A DNA stretch of 32,521 nucleotides from a bacterium. GTDB taxonomy: Bacteria > Desulfobacterota_D > UBA1144. The notes under the pieces are model-generated. The model saw only the letters and a list, made by a program, of their open reading frames with translations. It did not search any database and was not told where the DNA came from. Positions within the stretch are counted from its first letter, which is position 1. Every line of letters starts with the position of its first letter. Below are positions 24,765-32,097 of this stretch, piece by piece. The stretch is taken from NCBI GenBank assembly GCA_002708105.2, contig PAOQ02000022.1:2319-34839 (forward strand), read 5' to 3'. A program made the position numbers and the translations under genes.

Positions 24765-25421
24765 CTATTTAATAATCTCTCCTGTTTTAAAATACCACAT
24801 AACTAAATCTAATGAACTTAGATTCAAATTATGCCTTGCCCCAATTTCTCTAAGTATTTTTTCAATCCTCAAATAATTCTTTTCATTCAAAACTTTAATA
24901 TCTGTACTGATTATTCCACATTCTTTTAATAGATTAATAATATGTTTGTCTAATATAGCATAGTCATGAAAGCCTATATTCCTTAAAAAATGGCTTGATG
25001 CCTTCATGCCAACACCTTGAATCATTTTATTTGAATAAAAAAAATTTCTTCTGTCATAATGCCCAGAATTATTAGCAAAAATTTTATTAAAATTATTATC
25101 ATATGATTCTTTGATATAACTACGTGTAGTGTAAATATATCTACCTCTGACATTATAAAACCTGTAGCATCCTTTAAGCTTTAATATAATTTCATTCATA
25201 TTACTATGGAAGATAAAATCTTTTTTTTTTAATATTTCAGTTGTTTTTAATGCTAACTTAGCACTTGTCCCAGCTGCCAAAATAACAAATATTAATTCTA
25301 AAAAAATATCTTTATAGTTATTTAAATTAGTTAATGAAAAAGATTCTATTTTTCTTGTAATTTCTAATCTTTTTTCTTGATAAATTCGATCTATTATTAA
25401 ATCAATGTTCGGTTTATTCAT
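24765..25421 (-). CDS. Archaeal-type (Ogg2-like) N-glycosylase/DNA lyase
   Basis: The 218-aa protein contains a helix-hairpin-helix GPD region, GVGMKASSHFLRN followed by YAILDKHI, with the Lys (K140) and Asp (D158) expected for a bifunctional 8-oxoguanine glycosylase/lyase, and a C-terminal LDLVMWYFKTGEIIK that is typical of the Ogg2 group (known from archaea and Thermotoga). There is no 4Fe-4S cysteine cluster, which argues against endonuclease III. It should remove oxidised guanine in DNA. It overlaps mltD by 8 nt at its start and lies in the alaC-mltD transcription unit. Confidence 0.82.
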   Translation of the reverse strand: MNKPNIDLIIDRIYQEKRLEITRKIESFSLTNLNNYKDIFLELIFVILAAGTSAKLALKTTEILKKKDFIFHSNMNEIILKLKGCYRFYNVRGRYIYTTRSYIKESYDNNFNKIFANNSGHYDRRNFFYSNKMIQGVGMKASSHFLRNIGFHDYAILDKHIINLLKECGIISTDIKVLNEKNYLRIEKILREIGARHNLNLSSLDLVMWYFKTGEIIK

Positions 25422-26631
25422 TAGATTTTATAATTTTCAACGTTTGTCCGACTTGTATTTTATTTGAAGGAAGGTTATTTATCTCTTTTAATTCTTTAGT
25501 TTTAATATTAAACCTTTTAGCTATCATACTTAATGAATCACCTTTCTTAACTAAATATGTGAATGAATCATTATTATTTTGTTCTTCATTAAAATAAACT
25601 TTTTTATATACCAACAAATCTTGACCAATGTATATTAAAGAAGAATCTAAATCATTTAATTTAATTATTTCACTGACTTTATTTGAATATAGTTTTCCTA
25701 TTTTAGACAAAGTATCTCCCTTTTTTACTTTATATTTAAAAATTACCTTAGAGACTGGGTTAGAATATAGCTTTGCATAGACCTTTTTCTTTAACCCTGC
25801 AGGAACATAGATCGAATAAGGTGTGTCTGGTGGAGTAATATCTCTTAACAAAGAAGGATTCATTTTCTTAAGTCTGCTATAGCTAATATCGGAGATTTTT
25901 GCTATATAGTTTAAAGAAGTTTGCGGGGGTAGTTCAACTTTTTCTATTTGATCCATAGGGCTCAAAATCTTATTGCTAAATCCAAACTTATTTAAATTTT
26001 TTGATATATGAATTACCGCAAGAATTTGAGGCACATAATCTTTTGTTTGTTTAGGAAAAGTATGCTGAGATAAATACCAAAAATCTCTAGATTTATGATT
26101 CACAATAGCATCCCTTACTGTTAAATCTCCAGAGTTATATCCTGCCATTGCTAACTCCCAAGAGCCGAATTTTTTCTTTAAACTTCTTAAGTACTTTACG
26201 GCTGCATATGTCGATTTCTCGAAGTCTTTCCTTTCGTCTATCCATTTATCGACTCGTAGACCAAATATTCTTCCTGTGGATGGCATAAATTGCCATAAAC
26301 CTACAGCACCAGCACTTGAACGAACATCAACCTGAAAGCCGCTCTCAATCATGGATAAATAAATCAAATCTACCGGTATGTTATATTCATCAAAAATTTC
26401 TTCTATTCTATCTCGAAAATACCCTTGCCTTCTATAAGTTTGTTTAAAAAAAACTCTTCCCTTTTCCGTTTTCGTAAAATAATTAATAAATTTATTAATT
26501 TTAGTTCTTTTGTATGAGGAATTATTAATAGTTGAGACTGAAAGAATACTATTATTAAAATTATACTCCTCACACTTTACATTAAAAGTGATAAGAATAA
26601 GTGTTAGTAAAATAAAAGAAATTTTTCTCAT
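25414..26631 (-). CDS. mltD: MltD-like lytic transglycosylase with LysM repeats
   Basis: A 405-aa exported murein hydrolase. The N-terminal hydrophobic segment (FILLTLILITFNV) is a signal peptide; the following Cys20 lacks a good lipobox, so lipoprotein status is uncertain. The SLT domain has the catalytic Glu96 in MIESGF, then SSAGAVGLWQFMPSTG and MAGYNSG. Two LysM modules follow near the C-terminus (KVKKGDTLSKIGKLYS and LVKKGDSLSMIAKRFN). This layout matches MltD, which cleaves glycan strands in the periplasm. The start is coupled to alaC by TAATG. Confidence 0.92.
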   Translation of the reverse strand: MRKISFILLTLILITFNVKCEEYNFNNSILSVSTINNSSYKRTKINKFINYFTKTEKGRVFFKQTYRRQGYFRDRIEEIFDEYNIPVDLIYLSMIESGFQVDVRSSAGAVGLWQFMPSTGRIFGLRVDKWIDERKDFEKSTYAAVKYLRSLKKKFGSWELAMAGYNSGDLTVRDAIVNHKSRDFWYLSQHTFPKQTKDYVPQILAVIHISKNLNKFGFSNKILSPMDQIEKVELPPQTSLNYIAKISDISYSRLKKMNPSLLRDITPPDTPYSIYVPAGLKKKVYAKLYSNPVSKVIFKYKVKKGDTLSKIGKLYSNKVSEIIKLNDLDSSLIYIGQDLLVYKKVYFNEEQNNNDSFTYLVKKGDSLSMIAKRFNIKTKELKEINNLPSNKIQVGQTLKIIKSNE

Positions 26632-27809
26632 TATTTAAACAACTTCTTAATTGATCTCGTAGCTTGTTGAATACGTTGCTCGTTTTCTATTAAAGCAAAC
26701 CTTACATGTTCATTACCAAGCTTACCAAAGCCAATTCCAGGCGAAACTGCAACATTACATTCTTTTATTAATTTCTTTGAGAATTCTAATGAACCAATAC
26801 TTTTAAACTTGTCGGGTATTTTTGCCCATACAAACATTGTAGCTTTAGGTGGATCTATATCCCAACCTGCCTTACCCAAACCATCAATCAATCTATCTCT
26901 TCTACTTTTATACGTATCCCTTATTTGTTTAACACAATCCTGAGTCTCATTTAAGGCTGTAATTGCAGAAATTTGTATAGGTTGAAATATTCCATAATCC
27001 AAATAGCTTTTAACTCTTTTTAAGGCAGATATAACTTCTCTATTTCCACACATAAACCCAACGCGCCATCCAGCCATATTATAGCTTTTAGAAAGAGAAA
27101 AAGATTCTACACCAACATCCATCGATCCTTTCGCCTGCAAAAAACTAGGCGCCTTATATCCGTCAAAACAAATATCAGCATATGCAAAATCATGAATGAC
27201 AATTATCGAATATTTTTTTGCTAGCTCTACAACTTTTGTAAAAAAATCTATATCAACTGTTTGAGTTGTAGGATTACTTGGGAAAGAAATAATTAGTGCT
27301 TTGGGTTTTGGGTCTGACATCAAACCAAGCTCTATATTTTCTAATAATTTTTCGTCGTCTATAGAATTATATTCTTTTATATTTCCACGCGCTATTAAGA
27401 CTGAGTAGCTATGAATAGGATAACAAGGGTCTGGCACTAGAACTGTTTCACCTGGCGCTAACAGCGAAATCATCAAATGGGACAATCCTTCTTTAGAGCC
27501 TATTGTAACAATTGTCTCTTCTTCAGGATCAAGCTTAATATCATAATTCCTTTTATACCAATTACTTATAGCTAATCTTAACTTTGGAAGCCCAGCAGAA
27601 ACTGAATACCTATGATTCCTACCTTGCACAGAAGATTCTAATAATTTCTCGATTATATGTCTTGGTGTTGGTTGGTCGGGGTTCCCCATTCCAAAATCAA
27701 TAATATCCTCCCCATTAAGTCTTGCCTGATGCTTTAACTCATTTACCGAAGAAAAAACATATTGAGGTAATTTTGACAGTAGAGAGAACTTTTCACTATT
27801 AATAGACAT
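26631..27809 (-). CDS. alaC: Glutamate-pyruvate aminotransferase (AlaC-like)
   Basis: Class I PLP aminotransferase of 392 aa closely following E. coli AlaC motif by motif: GEDIIDFGMGNPD, VTIGSKEGLSHLM, VLVPDPCYPIH, ISFPSNPTTQ, VIHDFAYADI, the PLP-lysine block SFSLSKSYNMAGWRVG (Lys241) and VSPGIGFGKLGNEHVRFALIENEQRI. It likely interconverts alanine and glutamate. No Shine-Dalgarno precedes the ATG; a promoter lies immediately upstream. It heads the alaC-mltD-ogg2-like unit and is divergent from panB, whose pathway starts from valine-related 2-ketoisovalerate. Confidence 0.92.
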   Translation of the reverse strand: MSINSEKFSLLSKLPQYVFSSVNELKHQARLNGEDIIDFGMGNPDQPTPRHIIEKLLESSVQGRNHRYSVSAGLPKLRLAISNWYKRNYDIKLDPEEETIVTIGSKEGLSHLMISLLAPGETVLVPDPCYPIHSYSVLIARGNIKEYNSIDDEKLLENIELGLMSDPKPKALIISFPSNPTTQTVDIDFFTKVVELAKKYSIIVIHDFAYADICFDGYKAPSFLQAKGSMDVGVESFSLSKSYNMAGWRVGFMCGNREVISALKRVKSYLDYGIFQPIQISAITALNETQDCVKQIRDTYKSRRDRLIDGLGKAGWDIDPPKATMFVWAKIPDKFKSIGSLEFSKKLIKECNVAVSPGIGFGKLGNEHVRFALIENEQRIQQATRSIKKLFK

Positions 27810-27819
27810 TTTTTTTAAA

Positions 27820-27825
27820 TATAAT
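27820..27825 (+). promoter_or_regulatory. Candidate -10 (TATAAT) for panBCD
   Basis: A perfect TATAAT on the plus strand overlaps, base for base apart from an offset of one, the TATTAT -10 of alaC on the other strand. It would leave a ~33-nt leader before panB. A -35 is not apparent. Confidence 0.4.
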
Positions 27826-27848
27826 AAAGCTATATATAAAATTGTAAA
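27821..27848 (-). promoter_or_regulatory. Candidate alaC promoter
   Basis: On the minus strand TTTACA (five of six), a 16-nt spacer and TATTAT (five of six) precede the alaC ATG by 11 nt, so the transcript would have a leader of about 5 nt. Confidence 0.5.
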
Positions 27849-27853
27849 TGATT

Positions 27854-27858
27854 AAGGA
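27854..27858 (+). promoter_or_regulatory. Shine-Dalgarno fixing the panB TTG start
   Basis: AAGGA lies 6 nt before the TTG at 27865, correct spacing for initiation there rather than at the next in-frame ATG ten codons later. The same stretch is read as part of a tiny overlapping frame (27848-27868). Confidence 0.5.
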
Positions 27859-27864
27859 AATGTA

Positions 27865-28638
27865 TTGAGGAAATCTATTCAAGACTTACAAGCAATGAAG
27901 ACGAATAATGAGCTTATTGTAGCATTAACTGCTTACGATTATCAAACAGCTTCAATTATTGATTCTTACTGTGATTTTATACTTGTTGGTGACTCCTTAG
28001 GAAATGTATTTCAGGGCGAGGATACGACCTTGGGGGTTTCAGTTGATAATGTTATATATCACGGATCATGTGTATCAAAAGGAGTTTCTAATGCTCACTT
28101 ATCAATAGATATGCCATTTATGTCTTATCAATCCTCTATTCCAGATGCATTAAGAAATGCAGGAAGAATAATTAAGGAAACAAAAGCTCAGTCTGTAAAA
28201 CTTGAAATTAGCTTTGATACAATTCCAACTATTCAAAAGTTAGGAAATGCAGGGATACCTGTGGTTGCACATGTTGGCCTTTGTCCGCAATCATACAACA
28301 TCTATGGTGGATACAAGAAACAAGGTAAAAAGAAAACTGACCAAGAATATATTTTTACTCTTTCAAAAGAAGCAGAACAAAATGGTGCCTCAATAATTGT
28401 GTTAGAAGGTATTCCTGATAATCTTGCGTCTAAAATAACAAAAGCATTAAAAATTCCTACTATAGGAATTGGTGCGGGAAAAAAATGTGATGGGCAAATA
28501 CTTGTAACAGAAGACATGTTAGGAATTACTCCGTCGCCCCACCCCTCATTTGTTAAGAATTACTCTAATTTAAGAGGTAACATTAAGAAATCTGTTAGCC
28601 AATATAAAAATGAAGTTAAAAAAAGAAAATTCCCTTAG
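27865..28638 (+). CDS. panB: 3-methyl-2-oxobutanoate hydroxymethyltransferase
   Basis: First committed step to pantothenate: ketopantoate from 2-ketoisovalerate and methylene-THF. The 257-aa product matches PanB: LTAYDYQTASII, VGDSLGNVFQG (metal Asp), DMPFMSYQ (second Asp), VKLE, a VAHVGLCPQSYNIYGGYKKQGK segment and LEGIP with the catalytic Glu, then GIGAGKKCDGQILVTEDMLG. The start is a TTG; the AAGGA 6 nt upstream and the need for an N-terminal helix (as in E. coli PanB) favour it over an ATG ten codons in. It overlaps panC by 29 nt. Confidence 0.94.
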   Translation: MRKSIQDLQAMKTNNELIVALTAYDYQTASIIDSYCDFILVGDSLGNVFQGEDTTLGVSVDNVIYHGSCVSKGVSNAHLSIDMPFMSYQSSIPDALRNAGRIIKETKAQSVKLEISFDTIPTIQKLGNAGIPVVAHVGLCPQSYNIYGGYKKQGKKKTDQEYIFTLSKEAEQNGASIIVLEGIPDNLASKITKALKIPTIGIGAGKKCDGQILVTEDMLGITPSPHPSFVKNYSNLRGNIKKSVSQYKNEVKKRKFP

Positions 28639-29476
28639 AATTATAAAGACTACGAAAGAAATGCAAGCGATTTCTTTACGTATAAAAAATAAAGGTATTA
28701 ACAAAATATTTGTAATACCTACCATGGGTGCGCTTCATGATGGACATTTAAGCCTTATTAAAAAAGCTAAAAAAAAGAATATTGTTACAGTGGTAACAAT
28801 TTTTGTTAATCCAAAACAATTTAATGATAAAAAAGATTTGAACAAATACCCTGCTAATTTAAAGTCTGACATAAAGAAACTTAGAAATATTGGTGTCGAT
28901 TTTTTATTTGCACCGAAAAATCATGAAATATACCCTAGCAACTTTCAAACAAAAGTTATAGTAGAAGAATTGCAGAATCACTTATGCGGTATTTCTAGAA
29001 AAGGGCACTTTGATGGAGTTACTTCAGTTGTACTAAAAATTTTCAATATAATACAGCCAGATTATTCTATATTTGGAGAAAAAGATTTACAGCAACTCAT
29101 AATTATCAAAAGAATGGTAAAGGATCTTAATATTCCTATTAAAATTTTATCTCACAAAATAATTAGAGAAAAGGATGGGCTAGCTTTAAGCTCAAGAAAT
29201 ATTAGGCTAACTAAGAAAAACAGGGAAATCGCACCAATCATTTTTAAAGGCTTGAAAAAAGCCAAAGAGGATTATAAAAAAAATAATCTTTCCTCAATTA
29301 ATATAATAAAAAACTTAAGAAAATATTATTTAATTAATAATATTAATGATATTGAGTATATTGAAATAATTAATCCAGAAAACATTACATATCCAATTAA
29401 GCCTAAATCTGGTGACTACCTTCTTGTCGCTGTCAAATTAGGTTCAATAAGATTAATAGACAATCTAAAATTTTAA
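28610..29476 (+). CDS. panC: Pantothenate synthetase
   Basis: PanC condenses pantoate with beta-alanine using ATP. The 288-aa protein has the nucleotide-binding HxGH-containing segment PTMGALHDGHLSLI, IFVNPKQF, FGEKDLQQLIIIKRMV (the KDxQQ motif) and a KMSKS-like SSRNIRL. The ATG at 28610 is the only start that leaves the usual N-terminal strand (LRIIKTT) intact; it lies within panB, giving an unusually long 29-nt overlap. A later ATG at 28661 would lose that strand. Confidence 0.93.
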   Translation: MKLKKENSLRIIKTTKEMQAISLRIKNKGINKIFVIPTMGALHDGHLSLIKKAKKKNIVTVVTIFVNPKQFNDKKDLNKYPANLKSDIKKLRNIGVDFLFAPKNHEIYPSNFQTKVIVEELQNHLCGISRKGHFDGVTSVVLKIFNIIQPDYSIFGEKDLQQLIIIKRMVKDLNIPIKILSHKIIREKDGLALSSRNIRLTKKNREIAPIIFKGLKKAKEDYKKNNLSSINIIKNLRKYYLINNINDIEYIEIINPENITYPIKPKSGDYLLVAVKLGSIRLIDNLKF

Positions 29477-29491
29477 TTTAAAATACTTTGT

Positions 29492-29881
29492 GTGAATCTG
29501 ACAATTTTAAAATCTAAAATTCATCGAGCTACCGTCACGGAAGCAAATTTATATTATGAGGGGAGCATTACTATTGATAAAGCTCTAATGGATGCTGCAA
29601 ATATTTTACCTTATGAACAAGTCCATATCTTTAACCTTACAAATGCTGAAAGGTTTATTACTTACGTTATTGAAGGGGAACGAGATACTGGAGTAATTTG
29701 TACAAATGGTGCTGCAGCCCATTGCGCTAGGAAAGGTGACACGTTAATAATAGTTTCATTTGCACAAATGGAAGCAGAACGAGCATCAAAACATAAACCT
29801 AAACTTGTATATGTTAATCCAAAAAATACTCAAGTTGATGCTGAACTTATTGATGGCAAGCTCGTTAAACTTTTAGGTTAA
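29492..29881 (+). CDS. panD: Aspartate 1-decarboxylase proenzyme
   Basis: PanD makes beta-alanine for PanC. The 129-aa proenzyme has the self-cleavage site Gly24-Ser25 in YEGSITID, where Ser25 becomes the pyruvoyl group, plus Lys7-Ser-Lys at the N-terminus, a VHIFNLTNAERFITY strand, the CTNGAAAHCARKGD loop and a C-terminal PKLVYVNPKN. The start is a GTG, 15 nt after panC. With panB and panC it completes the local pantothenate set; panE-type ketopantoate reductase is not here. Confidence 0.94.
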   Translation: MNLTILKSKIHRATVTEANLYYEGSITIDKALMDAANILPYEQVHIFNLTNAERFITYVIEGERDTGVICTNGAAAHCARKGDTLIIVSFAQMEAERASKHKPKLVYVNPKNTQVDAELIDGKLVKLLG

Positions 29882-29932
29882 TAAATTAACTAAATTACTT
29901 AAATAAAAATAAAAAATTAAGTATAAGAAGAT

Positions 29933-29960
29933 AATAAATGGACTTTATTCGCCTTTTTTT
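29933..29960 (+). terminator. Weak candidate terminator after panD
   Basis: AATAAA-TGGAC-TTTATT can form a 6-bp A/U hairpin followed four nt later by seven T. It lies in the right place, between panD and the next promoter, but the all-A/U stem is weak. Confidence 0.25.
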
Positions 29961-29970
29961 ATTTATTTTA

Positions 29971-29999
29971 TTGACTTAATTTTTTTTAAGAGTTATAAA
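29971..29999 (+). promoter_or_regulatory. Promoter for the nucleotidyltransferase/CDP-alcohol operon
   Basis: TTGACT (five of six), exactly 17 nt, then TATAAA (five of six) is the best sigma-70-like promoter in the window. Transcription would begin near 30006, leaving about 20 nt that contain an AGGAAAG Shine-Dalgarno before the ATG at 30027. The rest of the 145-nt gap holds the weak terminator and a spaced inverted repeat. Confidence 0.6.
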
Positions 30000-30026
30000 T
30001 AATTCAATTCAATAGTTAGGAAAGAA

Positions 30027-30782
30027 ATGAAAGCAATTATTCTCGCAGCTGGAAAAGGTAAACGACTTCAACCCCATACTAATGAAATTCCAAAGTGTCT
30101 TCTTACAATAGACAATGAAACAATTCTTGAGCATCAAATTAATCACTTAAAATCTTGCGATATCGAAGAAGTTAATGTTGTTGTGGGTTTTGCTAAGGAT
30201 AAAGTTGAGGAGTTTCTAGGAAATTATGATTCTTTAGGGATGAAGATAAATACTATATACAACCCTTTCTGGGAAACAACTAATAGCCTTTTCTCATTAT
30301 GGGCTGCAAGATTTCAATTAAATTCTGACGTTGTACTTCTAAATGGTGATGATGTTTTTGAGCTTGAAGTAATGAACCAGATACTTTCCAATAAAGATGA
30401 AATATGTGTACCGTATAAAGTTAAAAAAAATTATGCGGCTGAAGATATGAAAGTAAAGATTAAAGATGGGTATTTATCAGCGATAGGAAAAAATCTTAGA
30501 AATGCCTCAGGTGAATCTGTTGGAATACGAGTTTTCAGAAACGAGGGAGTTGAAATACTTAAAAGATCTCTGGAAAAAGAGATTAGGACTGATAACTTTA
30601 ATCTTAAATGGTATGCATCAGGAATAGATAGGATTCTACAGCGTGGTCATAAAATTAAAACTCTAGATATCAAAGACTTATATTGGCACGATGTTGACTA
30701 TCCAAATGATTTAAATAACGCCAAAATCAATGTAAATAAAATCTCTACTAAGAAGAAAAAAACAAATCTTAAAATAGTATAG
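30027..30782 (+). CDS. Sugar/alcohol-phosphate nucleotidyltransferase (phosphocholine/inositol-1-phosphate cytidylyltransferase-like)
   Basis: The 251-aa protein begins MKAIILAAGKGKRLQPHT, the nucleotide-binding signature, with the PKCLL lysine and a metal-binding LLNGDDVFE segment (Asp108/Asp109). The sequence YNPFWETTNSLFSLWAAR and the ending WHDVDYPNDLNNAK resemble the cytidylyltransferase subgroup that includes LicC-type and inositol-phosphate enzymes rather than the classical glucose-1-phosphate uridylyltransferases. It should activate a phosphorylated alcohol as a CDP (or other NDP) derivative. The CDP-alcohol phosphotransferase gene follows after 6 nt, so the pair probably makes and uses the same CDP-alcohol. 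The exact substrate is inferred. Confidence 0.78.
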   Translation: MKAIILAAGKGKRLQPHTNEIPKCLLTIDNETILEHQINHLKSCDIEEVNVVVGFAKDKVEEFLGNYDSLGMKINTIYNPFWETTNSLFSLWAARFQLNSDVVLLNGDDVFELEVMNQILSNKDEICVPYKVKKNYAAEDMKVKIKDGYLSAIGKNLRNASGESVGIRVFRNEGVEILKRSLEKEIRTDNFNLKWYASGIDRILQRGHKIKTLDIKDLYWHDVDYPNDLNNAKINVNKISTKKKKTNLKIV

Positions 30783-30788
30783 GCAAAT

Positions 30789-32018
30789 ATGCTTCCAGTA
30801 GTTATATGCAGTGGACCAGGAATAGATTCAGAGAAATTAGATTTATTTTTACATGAGAAAATAGGCGATTTAACTCTAACCGAAAGGATTCTGTTGTTAT
30901 TAGCCTCAGAAGGGTTTAGCAATGCTTACATTGTAAATAATGTGGCTCAGATAAATTTTAAACGCCTGAATAAAAAATTCCCTGATTTTAAATTATTACA
31001 AGTAAGTTCTCTTATAAATCTTCCTAAAAATAAAGACTTATTATTTTTTCAAAATAATGTGGTCATAAATAAAAAACAACTTCAATCAACTTTAAATATG
31101 ATTAAAGAAGAAAATGAATCTATTAGGATGAGTAACTCAGAGGATCTAGGAATCGTTTTTATAAAAAATGACAAAAATAATATATTTGTATTAAATAATA
31201 TTAATGAAATAGACGAAAAGATTAAAAAAATCTGTCCAAATGATTCTCCTATCAAACTTAAAGCTAGTGAAATAAATTCTAATGTTGGTAGAGATTTTCT
31301 ATTTAATCATATTAGCAAGAACGTCAGTGGTTGGTTTTCAAAAACTATAAACAGTAAAATCTCAATACCAATAAGCAAGTTACTTATTAAAACCTCTATT
31401 CATCCAAATATTATAACTCTAATAGTTGGGCTAATTGGTATTTCGTGTGGAATTTTTTATGCAATCAATATGCCTTTTATTGGGGCAATTATTTTACAAT
31501 CAGCAACAATACTTGATAGATGTGATGGTGAGGTAGCTAGAATAAAATTACGTGAATCAAAATTTGGTCAATGGTTTGATACAGCTCTAGATCAACTATC
31601 ATACTTTTCAATGTTTTTAGGAATCAGTATTTGCATGAATAACCCAAAGTTCTTTCTTTTCACTGCTGACAATATTATATTTAAGCAACTATCAATATTA
31701 AACATACTTTTGTATTTAATATTCCTAACCACGATACTTTTCTTTATGTTAAGGCGAACAGAAAATGGAAGCTTAGCATATTATCCTAGTGAGGTTGATA
31801 AAATTGTTCCATTAGAGGATAGATCTTTAAGCTATAGAATAATTACCAGATTTAGGTTCCTTTTAAAAAGGGAATTTTTCTCCCCTGCAATGATTATCAT
31901 ATCTCTTATCGGATATGAAACAGCTACAGTCTTGGCTTCTGTATTATTAATAGGAGGCTTGTTACATCAAGTTTCAGATTTTATTGAATTAAGAAAAAAA
32001 ATAGATATTACTTATTAA
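30789..32018 (+). CDS. CDP-alcohol phosphotransferase with a degenerate N-terminal nucleotidyltransferase-like domain (DIPP-synthase-like)
   Basis: The 409-aa protein has two parts. Residues 1-170 resemble a nucleotidyltransferase fold (TLTERILLLLASEGFSNAYIV) but the ATP/CTP loop is MLPVVICSGPGID in place of the usual glycine/Arg-rich signature, so it is probably inactive. A linker VSGWFSKTINSKIS...HPNIIT, as in IPCT/DIPPS proteins, leads to an integral-membrane CDP-alcohol phosphotransferase domain with an intact DG-x2-AR-x8-G-x3-D-x3-D motif (Asp246, Asp264, Asp268) and about six helices. It would transfer a phospho-alcohol from CDP onto another alcohol, possibly an inositol phosphate. The intact nucleotidyltransferase is supplied by the gene just upstream. 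Product identity is inference. Confidence 0.75.
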   Translation: MLPVVICSGPGIDSEKLDLFLHEKIGDLTLTERILLLLASEGFSNAYIVNNVAQINFKRLNKKFPDFKLLQVSSLINLPKNKDLLFFQNNVVINKKQLQSTLNMIKEENESIRMSNSEDLGIVFIKNDKNNIFVLNNINEIDEKIKKICPNDSPIKLKASEINSNVGRDFLFNHISKNVSGWFSKTINSKISIPISKLLIKTSIHPNIITLIVGLIGISCGIFYAINMPFIGAIILQSATILDRCDGEVARIKLRESKFGQWFDTALDQLSYFSMFLGISICMNNPKFFLFTADNIIFKQLSILNILLYLIFLTTILFFMLRRTENGSLAYYPSEVDKIVPLEDRSLSYRIITRFRFLLKREFFSPAMIIISLIGYETATVLASVLLIGGLLHQVSDFIELRKKIDITY

Positions 32019-32097
32019 GCTTTGATATACAAATTCCAACTAATATGAAGATTAAAGACCAAGCGGTTATAAGAAAAATTAAAGCATCAATTTTCAA
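32008..32097 (-). CDS. Small single-helix membrane peptide, possible symporter small subunit (MetS-like)
   Basis: Too short for the ORF track. A TTG at 32097-32095, inside the end of the symporter gene, opens 29 codons to TAA at 32008-32010. The product starts MKIDALIFLITAW, has one hydrophobic helix (about residues 5-24) and a basic tail SKLNK. It overlaps the symporter stop by 11 nt in another frame. Small single-helix partners of about 30-40 aa directly downstream of neurotransmitter:sodium-symporter genes are known (MetS with MetP). The position, size and hydropathy fit that; sequence identity to MetS is not demonstrable here. It also overlaps the CDP-alcohol gene by 11 nt tail-to-tail. 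Confidence 0.55.
   Translation of the reverse strand: MKIDALIFLITAWSLIFILVGICISKLNK

Noticed and set aside
24765-25421. Endonuclease III (nth)
   Set aside because: The C-terminal 4Fe-4S cysteines are absent and the GVGMKASSHFLRN and C-terminal motifs fit Ogg2.
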